A DNA stretch of 64,000 nucleotides from Salinibacterium sp. TMP30 (GTDB lineage Bacteria > Actinomycetota > Actinomycetes > Actinomycetales > Microbacteriaceae): positions 1,054,001 through 1,118,000 of the forward strand of contig NZ_CP151642.1 in NCBI RefSeq assembly GCF_038397785.1. Reading direction: 5' to 3'. Below, in pieces: positions 25,502-33,575 of this stretch. Each line of letters opens with the position of its first letter. The stretch's first letter is position 1. The notes under the pieces are model-generated. The model saw nothing but the letters and a program-made list of their open reading frames with translations, was not told where the DNA came from and searched no databases. The translations under genes and the position numbers were made by a program.

Positions 25502-26250
25502 ATTTCCTCAGTGAAGCACTGCAATGGTTGTTCTCCCCAGACCGGCTTGAAGGCAGTAATCCGATTCCGGTCCGTCTGGAAGAGCATCTGTTTTACACAT
25601 TCATTTCCGTTGTGATAGCCGCGATCATTGCGATCCCGCTCGGATTCTTCATTGGCCACACCGGTAAGGGTCGCGATTTTGCCGTCGGCCTTTCTGGCGC
25701 AGCTCGAGCATTGCCATCCTTCGGCCTAATCCTGTTTTTGGTGCTTCTGATTGGTGTTGCCCAAGTACAACTTCAGTTGGCTGCGATTACCGCCTTTGTG
25801 TTGCTTGCGATCCCGTCAATTCTTGCGGGCGCCTACGCCGGAATCGAGGCCGTTGATCGTCGCGTTATTGACGCTGCGCGCGCTGTGGGGATGACTGAGT
25901 GGCAGATTTTGTGGAAAGTTGAAGTGCCGATCGGTTTGCCCCTGCTCATTGGCGGGCTCCGCGCCGCAACTCTTCAAGTGGTTGCCACAGCCACACTTGC
26001 GGCGTATGTCGGGCTCGGCGGGCTCGGGATTTACATCTTCCGCGGACTCCCACTTCAGCGTTATGACGAGATGCTCGGCAGCGCGCTACTGATTGCCGCT
26101 CTCGCTCTCGCGCTCGATGGAATATTCGCGCTCATCCAGCAATTCGCGATTCCCCGCGGAGTTTCGGCTGGGCGTGCTAAAGATATCCGCACGTCGTCAC
26201 CCCGACGACGAGTGGTGGCAGCAAAAACTGCCCAAGAAAGAAGAGGATAG
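25498..26250 (+). CDS. Compatible-solute ABC transporter permease 2
   Basis: A 250-residue permease with about six helices and the coupling loop DAARAVGMTEWQILWKVEVPIGLPLL. It is the second, OpuCD/YehY-like membrane subunit, forming a heterodimeric channel with permease 1. The C-terminal tail is Arg/Lys-rich. A 2-bp gap leads to the binding protein gene. Confidence 0.85.
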   Translation: MNFLSEALQWLFSPDRLEGSNPIPVRLEEHLFYTFISVVIAAIIAIPLGFFIGHTGKGRDFAVGLSGAARALPSFGLILFLVLLIGVAQVQLQLAAITAFVLLAIPSILAGAYAGIEAVDRRVIDAARAVGMTEWQILWKVEVPIGLPLLIGGLRAATLQVVATATLAAYVGLGGLGIYIFRGLPLQRYDEMLGSALLIAALALALDGIFALIQQFAIPRGVSAGRAKDIRTSSPRRRVVAAKTAQERRG

Positions 26251-26252
26251 AA

Positions 26253-27164
26253 ATGTTCACAGCAAAGAAAAAAGGCCGGCTCGCGCTTGGCGCCGCCGTG
26301 GTCGGGGCGGCATTGGCCCTGTCAGGGTGTGCATCCGGTGACCCACTCGCCACCGGATCAGGTGATGAGAACACCAACAACGAGACCATTGTTGTTGGTT
26401 CGCAGGCGTATTACTCCAACGAGATCATTGCCGAGATTTATGCGCAGGCTCTCGAAAATGCTGGTTTTGATGTAGAGCGTCAATTCCAGATCGGTCAGCG
26501 CGATGCCTACCTGCCCGCGCTTGAGAGCGGCGAAGTAGACGTGTTCCCGGAGTACACGGGAAACCTTCTCCAGTTCTACAGCCCTGACACCACCGCGACG
26601 GCATCAGAAGATGTTTACGCAGAGTTGGCGGATGCACTTCCGGAGGGCCTTACCGTGCTCGACCAGGCATCAGCAACCGATCAGGACTCCTACAACGTAA
26701 CCGCAGACTTCGCGTCCGCGAACTCGCTCGTCACCCTCGCCGACCTCGCCGGCCTGAGCGACCTCAAGCTTGGCGGCAACGCTGAACTCGAAGAGCGTCC
26801 CTACGGGCCTGCCGGTCTTCAGGATGTTTACGGCGCAACGGTGAGCTTCACCGCCACCGGAGACACCACCGTCGATGCACTTGTCGCCGGCACCATCAAC
26901 ATCGCGAACGTTTACAGTGCTGACCCGCGCATCCAAACCGAGAACCTTGTATCCCTCACCGACCCTGAGGGTCTCTTCTTGGCATCAAACGTCGTACCAC
27001 TCGTGAACGCAGACATTGCGGACTCGATCGCCGATGTTATCAACGCGGTCAGCGCCAAGCTCACCCCTGAGGGCCTCGTGGCACTCAACGTGCAGAGCAC
27101 GGTCGACAAGATGTCATCAGACGACATCGCTAGCGCGTGGTTGAGCGAGAACGGCCTCAGCTAG
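26253..27164 (+). CDS. Compatible-solute ABC transporter binding lipoprotein (OsmF/ProX type)
   Basis: A 303-residue secreted lipoprotein with a lipobox ALSGC (Cys near 26). The mature part starts with a Gly/Thr/Asn linker and then IVVGSQAYYSNEIIAEIYAQALENAGF, as in OpuAC/ProX/OsmF proteins. VDVFPEYTGNLL is the conserved ligand-pocket strand. It should bind glycine betaine, choline or a similar osmolyte. The ATG has the ribosome site AGAGGA. A 30-bp perfect palindrome follows the stop as the operon terminator. Confidence 0.87.
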   Translation: MFTAKKKGRLALGAAVVGAALALSGCASGDPLATGSGDENTNNETIVVGSQAYYSNEIIAEIYAQALENAGFDVERQFQIGQRDAYLPALESGEVDVFPEYTGNLLQFYSPDTTATASEDVYAELADALPEGLTVLDQASATDQDSYNVTADFASANSLVTLADLAGLSDLKLGGNAELEERPYGPAGLQDVYGATVSFTATGDTTVDALVAGTINIANVYSADPRIQTENLVSLTDPEGLFLASNVVPLVNADIADSIADVINAVSAKLTPEGLVALNVQSTVDKMSSDDIASAWLSENGLS

Positions 27165-27190
27165 CACCACACACTGGTCAGTCCAGTGAA

Positions 27191-27220
27191 GCGGGGCGGA
27201 TGCACGTGCATCCGCCCCGC
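27191..27220. terminator. 30-bp perfect palindrome after the ABC operon
   Basis: GCGGGGCGGATGCAC (27191-27205) is followed at once by its exact reverse complement (27206-27220). It lies between the convergent binding-protein and DedA genes. The hairpin is very stable, but without a good T-run on either side. It probably ends both transcripts. Confidence 0.7.
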
Positions 27221-27263
27221 GTTCGTTAACACTGTTGCGCTGCGGCCGACAGGCCGAACGAAA

Positions 27264-27986
27264 CTATTCGTGGTCAGTGTCGTTGTGCTCCATGTGGCGT
27301 CGCTGAGAACGTTGCAGTAGCTTCTTTGCGACAATCGCGAGCACTGTGAACCCGGCAACAATCCCGACAAAGATATAGCCTGCGTAGTGCAACCCATCAA
27401 GCAACTCGCGAAAACTTCCCGCAGCCAGAGCGCCAACCGACACGTAGGCAATCGACCAGATTGTCGTTGCGGGTACTGTCCAGGCCATAAAGGTGCGGTA
27501 GCGCATCGCGCTCATGCCGACCGTTACCGGGATCAGCGAGTGAAGAACGGGCAGGAATCGGGAAATGAATACCGCAACCCCGCCACGACGCGCGAGATAG
27601 CGTTCCGCCTGATCCCAATGTGCCCGACCGATCCGGTCGCCAAGTCGCGACTGGCGAATCTTGGGGCCGAAGAAGCGGCCAAGAGCGAAGCCGATGCTTT
27701 CGCCGATGAGGGCCCCAACAATCACTGCCGCAATAAGGAACATCGCCTCGACAAGACTGCCGACCGCAGTGCTTGCCACAATTACCACAGTATCTCCGGG
27801 CACGATCAGCCCGATCAAGATCGACGTTTCGAGCATGATCGCAAACCCCGCCAGGACCGTGCGCAGCACAGGATCCACCGACTGCACGGTGTCGAGAATG
27901 AAAGTCAATGCCTCATTGAGCCACTGGCCAAAGTCGACGCCACCAGCGATCGGCTCGGCGCTCAGTGCGAAGTCAACAGGGTCCAC
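27264..27986 (-). CDS. DedA/VTT-family membrane protein
   Basis: A 240-residue protein with about five membrane segments and the DedA signatures IGLIVPGDTVVI, FALGRFFG and FISRFLPVLHSLIPVTVG. DedA proteins are linked to undecaprenyl-phosphate or phospholipid translocation and membrane energetics. The C terminus is charged and His-rich. TAGGCT (27993-27998, minus strand) stands exactly 6 nt before the GTG start. Confidence 0.88.
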   Translation of the reverse strand: MDPVDFALSAEPIAGGVDFGQWLNEALTFILDTVQSVDPVLRTVLAGFAIMLETSILIGLIVPGDTVVIVASTAVGSLVEAMFLIAAVIVGALIGESIGFALGRFFGPKIRQSRLGDRIGRAHWDQAERYLARRGGVAVFISRFLPVLHSLIPVTVGMSAMRYRTFMAWTVPATTIWSIAYVSVGALAAGSFRELLDGLHYAGYIFVGIVAGFTVLAIVAKKLLQRSQRRHMEHNDTDHE

Positions 27987-28023
27987 GTAGCGAGCCTAGC
28001 GAGCGGAACCGTGCTCAGACTGG

Positions 28024-28788
28024 CTAAATGGTGCGAGTGAGCGCCCCGAGTCGAGTACGCCACTGCTCAAGCCGTTGTGGCCTCTCGGCCAGCTCTGGTC
28101 CGTCAATCCACCGCGGGACAATACGAATACCGTGAAGCGCGTTCACCACCCACACCTCGGTTCCCTCCAGTTCGGCCGGGGTCACAGCCTCCTCATGGAT
28201 GTCGAGTCCCAGCGCGCGAGCAAGCGTCAGTGCGGTTCGGGCGGTCACGCTGTCAATTCGTTCGAATTCCGCCGGTGGACCACACAAGATATCGCCGCGC
28301 CACCACAACACAGCGCTATAGGCACCTTCGACGACATACCCCTCCCTCGTGAGAAGGATCGCTTCATCGGCACCGTGTTCGTGCGCACCCCTGCTCAGCG
28401 TAGCCATCGCGTCAAGATCTGGACCTTTGATCGTGGGCATTGTGCGCGGATCGTCGCCGGTGAAGCTGATCAGCGTCGCCGAACGCTCTAGGTCGGGAGC
28501 GGGGCGAAGACGAAGAAAGAACTCGGCTCCGCGCAACTCTACGCGCGGAAACCACGCACCAGCGCGGGGGAGTTGCGCGATCGCAGCAGTAAAAAAATTG
28601 TCGGCAGGATCGTGCAGTGAAGCGGGTACGGCATCCATGAATCGTTGCCGGTGAAGGTTGAGGGCCAGCACTTTACCGGTGTCGACTAGCCACGAATCTG
28701 CCACCGTAATTGACGCTGTCGGGGCATCTTCGGGTGCTAACTCGATTAGTTGGTCGTTCTGCCACCGGTAAATCGCGTTCGCACTCAT
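28024..28788 (-). CDS. pabC: Aminodeoxychorismate lyase
   Basis: A 254-residue class IV PLP enzyme. TIKGPDLDAM (near 138-147) holds the likely PLP lysine, and VVEGAYSAVLWW fits the cofactor-ring strand. PabC turns 4-amino-4-deoxychorismate into p-aminobenzoate and pyruvate for folate synthesis. The divergent neighbour is pabB, which supports the call over branched-chain or D-amino acid transaminases. TAACCT (28795-28800, minus strand) lies exactly 6 nt before the ATG and overlaps the pabB start codon. Confidence 0.82.
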   Translation of the reverse strand: MSANAIYRWQNDQLIELAPEDAPTASITVADSWLVDTGKVLALNLHRQRFMDAVPASLHDPADNFFTAAIAQLPRAGAWFPRVELRGAEFFLRLRPAPDLERSATLISFTGDDPRTMPTIKGPDLDAMATLSRGAHEHGADEAILLTREGYVVEGAYSAVLWWRGDILCGPPAEFERIDSVTARTALTLARALGLDIHEEAVTPAELEGTEVWVVNALHGIRIVPRWIDGPELAERPQRLEQWRTRLGALTRTI

Positions 28789-28800
28789 AGGCTTAGGTTA
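28788..28800. promoter_or_regulatory. Interlocked divergent leaderless promoters of pabC and pabB
   Basis: Between the pabC ATG (28786-28788, minus) and the pabB ATG (28800-28802, plus) are only 11 bp. TAGGCT at 28788-28793 is 6 nt from the pabB ATG. TAACCT on the minus strand at 28795-28800 is 6 nt from the pabC ATG. Each -10 hexamer thus touches the other gene's start codon. No clear -35 is seen for either. Confidence 0.6.
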
Positions 28801-30179
28801 TGCGCTCTCGCATTCTCTCGGCTGACTTGGGGGCCTCTGTTGACCCCGCCGCACTTTTTGCGGAACTAATGGCGGCGCACGGCCTGGGTGCACGTGGCTC
28901 GATTTCTCACGGCGCGGTGTGGCTCGATAGCGGATTTTCGGCGGCGTCGGGGCGCAGTTATTTGGCGGTGTCCTCATGTGCTGTTCTTAGCACCCAGCTC
29001 GATGAACCGGTCTTTGAGTGGATGCGCCGCGAGTTCGTTCCGACAGAGATCGACTTCTCTGGGGCCCCGGCCGGTTTTCGGCTCGGATGGGTTGGATGGC
29101 TCGGGTATGAGCTGCGGGGAGAGTCGATGGATGTTGCGATCCGCGCTCACGCTTCCACTCCTGATGCAGCATGGTTGTGGATCGACAGGGCGATCGTGGT
29201 CGATCATGAGTCGCAGAGCCTCAGTCTGATGGCGCTGGGCGAGGGGTGGACAGGGGAGCTTCAGGACTGGCGCGAAGAGATGGAGGCGCTTGTCGCACGT
29301 GCGGCATTGCGAGACGACAGCCAATCGACCAGAGTGATCCATGAAACTCCTGTTGCCACGTGGCGCGACAACGACGAGCAGTACCTCGAGATGATTGCGC
29401 AGTGTCAGAACTCAATCGTCGAGGGCGACGCCTACCAATTGTGTTTGACCACGAACGTGCATGTGGAACCCGCCGCCGATCCCGTGCACACCTATCTCGC
29501 ACTCCGGGCGGCGAATCCCAGCCACCACGGTGGATTCATTCAGGTCGGTGACGTTGCGCTGCTGAGTTCGTCGCCCGAGCAGTTTTTGTCGATTGATCCG
29601 AGCGGGGTGATCGAGACAAAACCCATCAAGGGCACCCGTCGACGCGACGTCGATCCGGCGGAGGACGAGCGTCTTCAGCTAGAGCTCCTCGCTAGCGAGA
29701 AGGAACGCGCCGAGAACCTCATGATCGTCGATCTCATGCGCAACGATCTCGGTCGCGTCTGCGAGGTGGGATCCGTCGTCGTTTCGAAGCTCTTTGCCGT
29801 CGAGAGTTATGCGACGGTTCACCAGCTCGTGAGCACCGTGACCGGGCAGCTCAGGGCTGACGTGAGCACGGTTGACGCCATTGCCGCCTCCTTTCCCGCT
29901 GGCTCGATGACGGGAGCGCCGAAGCACTCCGCCACCCTCATTCTTGACGCCCTTGAGTGCGCTCCGAGAGGCATCTACTCCGGAGTGTTCGGGTATGTGG
30001 GGCTCGACGGCGCCGTTGACTTGGCCATGGTCATCCGTTCAATTGTGATGGATGATCGGGGCTCCACAATCGGAGCCGGCGGCGGCATCACGGCCCTCTC
30101 TGTGCCGGCCGAAGAACTCGCCGAGGTGAAGCTCAAGGCGGCCGCTCTCCTCGCCGTGTTGGGCGTTCGCGCCCGATGA
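28800..30179 (+). CDS. pabB: Aminodeoxychorismate synthase component I
   Basis: A 459-residue chorismate-binding enzyme. KPIKGTRRRD, LMIVDLMRNDLGRVC, the SYATVHQLVSTV strand and GSMTGAPK are the diagnostic motifs of the PabB/TrpE fold. With a glutamine amidotransferase it converts chorismate to aminodeoxychorismate. PabC is encoded divergently; the amidotransferase (pabA) is not in this window. Anthranilate synthase is the alternative, but pabC next door and KPIKGT (seen in PabB) favour PabB. Confidence 0.85.
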   Translation: MRSRILSADLGASVDPAALFAELMAAHGLGARGSISHGAVWLDSGFSAASGRSYLAVSSCAVLSTQLDEPVFEWMRREFVPTEIDFSGAPAGFRLGWVGWLGYELRGESMDVAIRAHASTPDAAWLWIDRAIVVDHESQSLSLMALGEGWTGELQDWREEMEALVARAALRDDSQSTRVIHETPVATWRDNDEQYLEMIAQCQNSIVEGDAYQLCLTTNVHVEPAADPVHTYLALRAANPSHHGGFIQVGDVALLSSSPEQFLSIDPSGVIETKPIKGTRRRDVDPAEDERLQLELLASEKERAENLMIVDLMRNDLGRVCEVGSVVVSKLFAVESYATVHQLVSTVTGQLRADVSTVDAIAASFPAGSMTGAPKHSATLILDALECAPRGIYSGVFGYVGLDGAVDLAMVIRSIVMDDRGSTIGAGGGITALSVPAEELAEVKLKAAALLAVLGVRAR

Positions 30180-30332
30180 GATGGTGTAGCCGCCACGGGT
30201 GCGCAAGCCTGTGTACTGTGAGATGGGTCAACTCATAGACAATTGATCTACCCGACATATTTTGGCCCCCTCGAGTGCGGCCCTGGGTTGGGTAATCTTG
30301 GACCTTCCCTGTAACGAATTGAGAGTGTTTAC

Positions 30333-32927
30333 GTGACTGAGCAGCCCAACTTCGCTGGTGCACACGATGATCGCGATGCTGCCCCTGACTACGATGTCGC
30401 GGCCATCCATGCGAAGTGGCAGGCCAAGTGGGACGAGCTGAAACCATTCGCTACCAGTGACCCCAACGATAAACGGCCACGCAAGTACATTCTCGACATG
30501 TTCCCGTATCCCTCGGGCGATCTGCACATGGGGCACGCTGAGGCATACGCGTTCGGTGATATTGCTGCTCGGTACTGGCGTCAGCGCGGCTTCAACGTGC
30601 TGCACCCCATCGGATGGGATTCTTTCGGTCTCCCCGCAGAGAACGCGGCAATCGAGCGCGGCATTGACCCTCGCGGCTGGACCTACGACAACATCGCCCA
30701 GCAGAAGAAGAGCATGAAACTCTATGGCGTTTCGTTCGACTGGGATCGCGTTCTGCACACGAGCGACCCCGAGTACTACAAGTGGAACCAGTGGTTGTTT
30801 CTCAAGATGTACGAAAAGGGCCTCGCATACCGCAAAGATTCTTGGGTTAACTGGGACCCGGTAGACCAGACGGTACTGGCAAACGAGCAGGTTCTCCCCG
30901 ATGGCACGTCCGAGCGCTCTGGTGCTGTGGTCGTTAAAAAGAAGCTCACCCAGTGGTACTTGAAGATCACTGACTACGCCGACCGACTGCTCGATGACCT
31001 GAATCAGCTCGAGGGTGCGTGGCCGTCCAAGGTGCTGTCAATGCAGCGCAACTGGATCGGTCGCTCAATCGGTGCGGATGTCGACTTCGAGATTGAAGGT
31101 CGCGAGGAGAAAGTCACGGTCTTCACGACCCGCCCTGACACTCTCTATGGTGTCACTTTCATGGTGGTTGCCCCTGATGGCGATCTTGCTGCTGAACTTG
31201 TTAACGATGCTAGCGATGACGTGAGGGCGTCATTCGCGAACTATCTTGAACAGACCCAGAAGCAAACCGAGATTGAGCGCAAGGATGCTGGGCGCGAGAA
31301 GACCGGTATCCCCCTCGACCGCTTCGCCATCAACCCGGTAACCGGTGAGCGCATCCCGATCTGGGCCGCAGACTACGTGCTTGCTGACTACGGCCACGGC
31401 GCGGTTATGGCTGTGCCTGCGCATGACCAGCGGGACCTCGAATTCGCTATTAAGTTCGACCTGCCGGTGCGCGTTGTTCTTGATACAAACGCACCCATCA
31501 CGGGAACGATCCCTATTCTCGAACTCGACGAAAATGGAATGGCAATCCTTCCGGATGATCTGCCTCCGTTGAATCCGCGCGAAACCGGTAAGTCGTTGCA
31601 GGGTGATGGCCGGATGATCAACTCGGGGCCGCTCGATGGTCTCAGCAAGAGCAACGCGATCAAGAAGATCGTTGAGCAGCTTGAGTCAGCGGGAACAGGT
31701 CGCGCAGCGAAGACGTACCGTTTGCGCGATTGGCTGATCAGCCGGCAGCGTTTCTGGGGTACGCCTATCCCGATCATCCACGGCTCTGACGGCGAACTAA
31801 TTCCTGTTCCCTTCGACCAGCTACCGGTTGAATTGCCGTCAACCGAAGGCCTCGATCTGAAGCCCAAGGGCAAGTCGCCGCTCGCCGCTGCCGAAGACTG
31901 GATCAGTGTCGCCGACCCCCGCGATGGCAGCCCAGCGCTGCGAGATGCTGACACTATGGACACCTTTGTCGACAGCTCGTGGTACTTCTTACGCTTCCTT
32001 TCGCCGAATGACCCAGACAAGGCCTTCGATCCGGCAGAGGCCGAAAAGTGGGCTCCTGTCGACCAGTATGTCGGCGGTGTTGAGCACGCAATTCTGCATC
32101 TGCTGTACTCGCGCTTCATCACCAAGGTGCTCTTCGACCTCGGCTATGTCAGCTTCACCGAGCCATTCAGCGCACTGCTCAATCAGGGCATGGTGCTCTC
32201 TGAGGGTAAGAAGATGTCGAAGCGCAGCCGCAAGGCAGTCACATTCTCCGGTGAAATTGCCGAGCACGGTGCCGACGCACTCCGGTTGACTCTCGCGTTC
32301 GCAGGCCCACCCGAGGAAAATATCAACTGGGAAGACGTCTCGCCTCCCGCATCCCATAAATTTTTGGCTCGCGCATTCCGGCTCGTCAGAGATGTGACAA
32401 GCGCACCCGAGATCGAGTGGAAGACCGGCGATATTGCCCTCCGCCGCGCCACTCATCGCTTCTTGGCTGACGGTCCAGGGCTTGCTGAGTCGTTGAAGTT
32501 CAACGTGCTTGTTGCGCGCATCATGGATCTCGTGAACGTCACCCGCAAGGTGATCGACACTGGTGCTGGTGGTGGGGATGCCGCGGTGCGGGAAGCCGCA
32601 GAAGTGATCACCATTGCACTGAGTCTGTTTGCCCCGCACACGGCGGAAGAGATGTGGGAGCGTCTTGGCTACGAGCCAACCGTTGCTCTCGCCGGCTGGC
32701 GCAAGGCTGACCCGTCGTTGCTCGTTGAAGAGTCGATTACGGCTGTTGTGCAGGTTGACGGCAAGGTTCGTGATCGTCTTGAGGTTTCGCCCAAGATTGA
32801 TGCCGCCGATCTCGAAGCACTCGCACTAGCCTCGGCAGTTGTGGCGCGCACCGTTGGTGACCGCGAGATCGTGAAGGTCATCGTTCGCGCTCCTCGACTC
32901 GTCAACATCGCAACCAAGGCTAACTAA
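30333..32927 (+). CDS. leuS: Leucyl-tRNA synthetase
   Basis: An 864-residue class I aminoacyl-tRNA synthetase. The HIGH-type motif is [11 protein letters not shown] (near 54-64), and the inserted editing domain lies about 225-430 ([19 protein letters not shown]-type [15 protein letters not shown]). The second signature reads [11 protein letters not shown], with Arg where KMSKS has Ser. It charges tRNA-Leu. The GTG at 30333 follows a short leader with GAGAG. A hairpin after the gene separates it from comEA. Confidence 0.95.
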   Translation: MTEQPNFAGAHDDRDAAPDYDVAAIHAKWQAKWDELKPFATSDPNDKRPRKYILDMFPYPSGDLHMGHAEAYAFGDIAARYWRQRGFNVLHPIGWDSFGLPAENAAIERGIDPRGWTYDNIAQQKKSMKLYGVSFDWDRVLHTSDPEYYKWNQWLFLKMYEKGLAYRKDSWVNWDPVDQTVLANEQVLPDGTSERSGAVVVKKKLTQWYLKITDYADRLLDDLNQLEGAWPSKVLSMQRNWIGRSIGADVDFEIEGREEKVTVFTTRPDTLYGVTFMVVAPDGDLAAELVNDASDDVRASFANYLEQTQKQTEIERKDAGREKTGIPLDRFAINPVTGERIPIWAADYVLADYGHGAVMAVPAHDQRDLEFAIKFDLPVRVVLDTNAPITGTIPILELDENGMAILPDDLPPLNPRETGKSLQGDGRMINSGPLDGLSKSNAIKKIVEQLESAGTGRAAKTYRLRDWLISRQRFWGTPIPIIHGSDGELIPVPFDQLPVELPSTEGLDLKPKGKSPLAAAEDWISVADPRDGSPALRDADTMDTFVDSSWYFLRFLSPNDPDKAFDPAEAEKWAPVDQYVGGVEHAILHLLYSRFITKVLFDLGYVSFTEPFSALLNQGMVLSEGKKMSKRSRKAVTFSGEIAEHGADALRLTLAFAGPPEENINWEDVSPPASHKFLARAFRLVRDVTSAPEIEWKTGDIALRRATHRFLADGPGLAESLKFNVLVARIMDLVNVTRKVIDTGAGGGDAAVREAAEVITIALSLFAPHTAEEMWERLGYEPTVALAGWRKADPSLLVEESITAVVQVDGKVRDRLEVSPKIDAADLEALALASAVVARTVGDREIVKVIVRAPRLVNIATKAN

Positions 32928-32945
32928 CCGCACATATCGACACTG

Positions 32946-32978
32946 CGCGCGCTTGCGGATCAGGAGCGCGCGTAGTTT
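32946..32978 (+). terminator. leuS terminator overlapping the comEA -10
   Basis: CGCGCGCT (32946-32953) pairs with AGCGCGCG (32965-32972) across an 11-nt loop, followed by TAGTTTCT. The hexamer TAGTTT (32973-32978) is also placed exactly 6 nt before the comEA GTG, so the T-rich tail may double as the comEA -10 box. Confidence 0.65.
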
Positions 32979-32984
32979 CTGTGC

Positions 32985-33575
32985 GTGGAAGAGTTTGAGC
33001 AGGCTAGGCGCGCGCGATTGCGGCTACGCGTCGGGGCAGTCGTCGTGTTGGTGTTGGTCGCGCTCGGCTGCGCCGTGCTCGCCACAGCTCTCTCTGCGCG
33101 ACCAGAGTCGGCAGAGATCGCTCGGGGTGAGCCTGGGGAGCCCTCGGGCGAATTTGCGCTCAGTTCCGGGTCGGTTTTCGTGCATGTCACCGGGGCCGTC
33201 GCGAGACCCGGCCTCTTTGAACTCGCTGACGGTGCCCGCGTCATTGACGCGATTGCTGCCGCTGGAGGCTTCACCGAGACCGCCAACCGTGACGAGCTCA
33301 ATCTCGCACGGCTGTTAACTGATGGCGAACAGTTCTCAGTGCCCACAGAAGGCGAGCAGGTGGCGGATGCTGCGGCATCCGATTCGCGGGTGAATCTGAA
33401 CACGGCGGATGTGGCCGCGCTCGATACGCTGCCACGAGTCGGGCCGGCGATGGCGGCCCGAATCTTGGCGTGGCGCGATGCTAATGGTCGATTCACGAGC
33501 ATTGATGATCTCCGCAACGTCTCAGGGATCGGGGATAAGACCTTTGAGGGGCTCCGCGAGCTGATCACCGTATGA
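32985..33575 (+). CDS. comEA: Competence protein ComEA
   Basis: A 196-residue membrane-anchored DNA receptor. A single transmembrane helix lies at about 14-36, followed by an SLBB-type domain (VHVTGAVARPGLFELADGARV) and a C-terminal helix-hairpin-helix pair (VNLNTADVAALDTLPRVGPAMAARIL and IDDLRNVSGIG). ComEA binds incoming DNA outside the membrane and passes it to ComEC, encoded next with a 4-bp overlap. The GTG start appears leaderless (TAGTTT, 6 nt). Confidence 0.92.
   Translation: MEEFEQARRARLRLRVGAVVVLVLVALGCAVLATALSARPESAEIARGEPGEPSGEFALSSGSVFVHVTGAVARPGLFELADGARVIDAIAAAGGFTETANRDELNLARLLTDGEQFSVPTEGEQVADAAASDSRVNLNTADVAALDTLPRVGPAMAARILAWRDANGRFTSIDDLRNVSGIGDKTFEGLRELITV

Noticed and set aside
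30180-30332. T-box leader before leuS
   Set aside because: The 150-bp upstream region has no T-box core sequence (TGG-containing bulge) and no terminator/antiterminator pair.
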